This document shows, in pieces, positions 62,357 to 64,000 of a stretch of DNA of 64,000 nt. Below the pieces are notes generated by a model, which had not been told where the DNA came from, searched no databases, and saw only the letters and a program-made list of their open reading frames with translations. Source of the stretch: Iphinoe sp. HA4291-MV1 (GTDB taxonomy: Bacteria > Cyanobacteriota > Cyanobacteriia > Cyanobacteriales > Nostocaceae); the NCBI GenBank assembly GCA_019359415.1, contig JAHHHH010000024.1, positions 1 through 64,000 on the forward strand, given 5' to 3'. The first letter of the stretch is position 1, and each line of letters starts with the position of its first letter. The position numbers were made by a program, and so were the translations under genes.

Positions 62357-62520
62357 GCGATAGCCGAAGGCTTAAGCTCCGCTTATCGCCCGTACATGCC
62401 CCAACCCCGTCTTTCAGACGGAGTTGCACCCAATCTCCGATTGGGTGGACTCCCACTTCGTGGGAGTCGGGCATAGGGCGCGCTTTGCGATAGCCGAAGG
62501 CTTAAGCTCCGCTTATCGCC
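62357..62520. repeat. Array of hairpins flanked by a 34-bp direct repeat
   Basis: Identical 34-bp copies (GCGATAGCCGAAGGCTTAAG...) lie at 62357-62390 and 62487-62520, each able to fold as a small cruciform. Between them lie three perfect stem-loops, all with 3-base loops: CCGTCT-TTC-AGACGG (62407-62421), CACCCAATC-TCC-GATTGGGTG (62427-62447) and GACTCCCAC-TTC-GTGGGAGTC (62448-62468). Confidence 0.85.
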
Positions 62521-62997
62521 TGTTGAAAGCCAGTTATAGATAGGCATTAGCATTTTTCGGAGATGTCTAATAAGCACTCTCAATTTTTGGTAAACGAGTG
62601 CGGCAAACTCGGTGAGCCAGTCTACATACTCGTGTTGTTCTTTTGCCGTATTCTTTTTATCGTCTCAAATCAACCATTTTGGAGCCGTTTTATACTTTGT
62701 AGGAAACTAAGTGGTACAACGATGGAGGGAAGGACATTAACAACTCAAAAATTCCTTTAACTCAGATCTTGCACCTATCCGTATAAGCCTGGGCTTAGTC
62801 AAAAACAGCGCAATAAAGTTACATGATTTTTATTGACTTTTCTCGGTATAATAGGGGCTTTAGGCTTCGTACTGAGTGTAGAAAGAACATCAATTTTTCT
62901 TAGTGCAAGATGTGAGTTTAAAGTATGTCGTCGAGAATGGCGAATTGCTATATGGCACTCCTCCTAAAACACCGATTCAGTATTCATAGTTGTGACT

Positions 62998-63066
62998 AAA
63001 AAACCCGGTTTCTTCTAATAGAGTCAACCAAATTTCAGTCTTTCCGGTAACAGAAATCGGGTTTTT
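62998..63066. repeat. Inverted-repeat element AAAAACCCGGTTTCT
   Basis: AAAAACCCGGTTTCT (62999-63013) and AGAAATCGGGTTTTT (63052-63066) form a 15-bp stem with a G-T pair. A common cyanobacterial repeat type. Confidence 0.7.
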
Positions 63067-63153
63067 GGCATTAGTGAATCGATGTTCTAGCATCTCTCCC
63101 AAAAGGAGACGATGATAACATCTAAAGCACTTAGTTTAACCACATTTGATTTT

Positions 63154-63700
63154 TTAGCTCGTGCCATACTTTTGTAAAATTGTTGTCCAATCTGTCAAAA
63201 CTTTGGGAGAAATGTGTTTACCCCGCTCCTTGATTAAGGTATCAGCCATTGTCGTCACCTCTATCACTGTTTTGTGTCCTGTCTCTACCATCTCAGCTAA
63301 TAATCGCAGTGTTCTGGTGTAGGTAACACCGTATGCCTTGCAGGTTTCAATAACTAGCCCATCATCACTAGCACAAATCAGCAATTGATGACGGGCAATG
63401 GCAATTGTAGATCGATCCGCGACACTCAAAAGGGGCGCTCTAACGCTAAATTCTAGAAAACTGGCAAACATCTCTTCTGTGGAAAGAGTTAGAGGTGTTA
63501 AGTATTGATTGGCAGCGGGCGCGAGTTGGGGGTTCCAGTTGATCTGAGTCTAGAAGTTCTTGGGAAATGTACAGCGGGCTGTAGTGCTGTTGTAGCCACC
63601 CCCACTCGTTCAGCCAGCGAAAATCAATGAGTGCTGTGAGCCAGCGCTGCAGGAGGGTTTCCCTCCGTAGGCGACTGGCGAACCCGAAGGGTTGCGTCAA
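63154..63700 (-). pseudogene. PIN-domain toxin-like gene, frameshifted and repeat-invaded
   Basis: The upstream frame encodes LIDFRWLNEWGWLQQHYSPL and YISQELLDS. The frame then shifts, and the other frame continues LAPAANQYLTPLTLSTEEMF, LLSVADRSTIAIARHQLLI, CASDDGLVIETCKAYGVTYT and TLIKERGKHISPKVL. The conserved D and the xDG pattern match PIN/DUF3368 nucleases. A GC-rich palindromic repeat (ACGCAACCCTTCGGGTTCGC, CGGAGGGAAACCCTCC) lies at the 5' end. It is probably inactive, and paired with the antitoxin-like gene upstream. Confidence 0.65.
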
Positions 63701-63711
63701 GAATTATTCCG

Positions 63712-63999
63712 TTAAGCGACTGCATAAACCTCATTTTCTTGACGACGCACCCGCAGTTTTTCAACAGTTAAGTTGAGAAGTTCTGCTGCCTTCATCTCTG
63801 AAATCTTGCCCAATTTTAAGGACTGCCAAATTAGAAATTCATAACGTTCATTTTCTGGATAATCCTCCGCAGCCAGTGCTGGTGGTAATTCCATTGAGTT
63901 TTGTAAAGATGCACCATCATGTTGCTTTTTATAAATTGCACATATTTTGGCTTTCTCTTTAGCAAAATCAATGATTCCCATGGATGCTAAACGATTCAA
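63712..63999 (-). CDS. Antitoxin-like small protein (5' end uncertain, at window edge)
   Basis: Reads MGIIDFAKEKAKICAIYKKQ from ATG 63981, but the frame is open to the window edge, so the start may lie outside. The C-terminus (ISEMKAAELLNLTVEKLRVR) resembles a helix-turn-helix or ribbon antitoxin (UPF0175-like). It ends about 10 bases before the PIN pseudogene. Confidence 0.5.
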   Translation of the reverse strand: MNRLASMGIIDFAKEKAKICAIYKKQHDGASLQNSMELPPALAAEDYPENERYEFLIWQSLKLGKISEMKAAELLNLTVEKLRVRRQENEVYAVA

Positions 64000-64000
64000 G

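Larger units (their letters stand above)
62107..63153. other. Kilobase-long gene-free region with hairpin array
   Basis: No real gene. A protein-like fragment is visible near 62270-62350 (DVDSIPVQTYRDTSGCTGEE), perhaps a relic. The rest contains the hairpin array (62357-62520), AT-rich DNA, and an inverted-repeat element (62998-63066). Confidence 0.5.

Overview
The window looks like part of a large plasmid, or a plasmid-derived island, of a filamentous heterocyst-forming cyanobacterium (Nostocales type). The clues are many HIP1 octamers (GCGATCGC), moderately AT-rich coding DNA, families typical of Nostoc-like genomes (DUF4351 proteins, a Ycf46-like AAA ATPase, NRPS), and dense short palindromic repeats of the cyanobacterial kind. 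No rRNA, complete tRNA or CRISPR array was found.

Layout. 1-4 kb: the end of an NRPS assembly line (last adenylation, carrier and thioesterase domains) and an MFS exporter with a damaged C-terminus. 4-9 kb: a mobile-DNA scrapyard with a tyrosine recombinase, a 74-bp direct repeat 2 kb apart, a truncated C5 methyltransferase, a relic of a TnsC/TniB-like ATPase, and an intact and a broken DUF4351 gene. The broken copy is interrupted by a 209-bp MITE with a perfect 7-bp target duplication. 9-13 kb: small genes, a degenerate GGDEF-like protein containing a 107-bp palindromic element, an iteron-like cluster and a predicted nuclease. 13-33 kb: a Ycf46-like ATPase, then a cyanobacterial type IV secretion/conjugation cluster (VirB2-, B3-, B4-, B5-, B6-, B8-, B10- and B9-like, a large unknown protein, and the VirD4 coupling ATPase). 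The cluster carries a relic of an IscB-type RNA-guided nuclease and is followed by a large unknown acidic protein. 33.8-34.8 kb: a GC-richer antitoxin/PIN-toxin pair.

35-43.5 kb is the most striking block. A primase-polymerase is translationally coupled to a PRTRC-type cassette: a clamp-motif-tailed protein, a ubiquitin-like protein, an E2-like protein B, a JAMM protease-like protein A and a ThiF/E1 enzyme. Behind them come small unknown genes, a broken IS630 transposase and an N6-adenine methyltransferase. 45.7-61.4 kb encodes most of a replisome: beta clamp, DnaX, family B DNA polymerase, delta, delta-prime, two SSB-like proteins, ParA and ParB. It is interrupted by an IS630 element and a foreign, proteobacterial-type ilvD. 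The right end holds small hypothetical genes, a hairpin array and a decayed PIN toxin/antitoxin locus.

How the genes may work together. The element seems to bring its own primase, polymerase, sliding clamp, clamp loader and SSB. The polymerase, delta-prime and the first PRTRC-cassette protein all end in a QLxLF clamp-binding tail, which suggests that the ubiquitin-like cassette works at the element's replication fork. ParAB would segregate the molecule and the T4SS would transfer it. A second theme is that cyanobacterial palindromic repeats have inserted in frame into several of these genes without stopping them.
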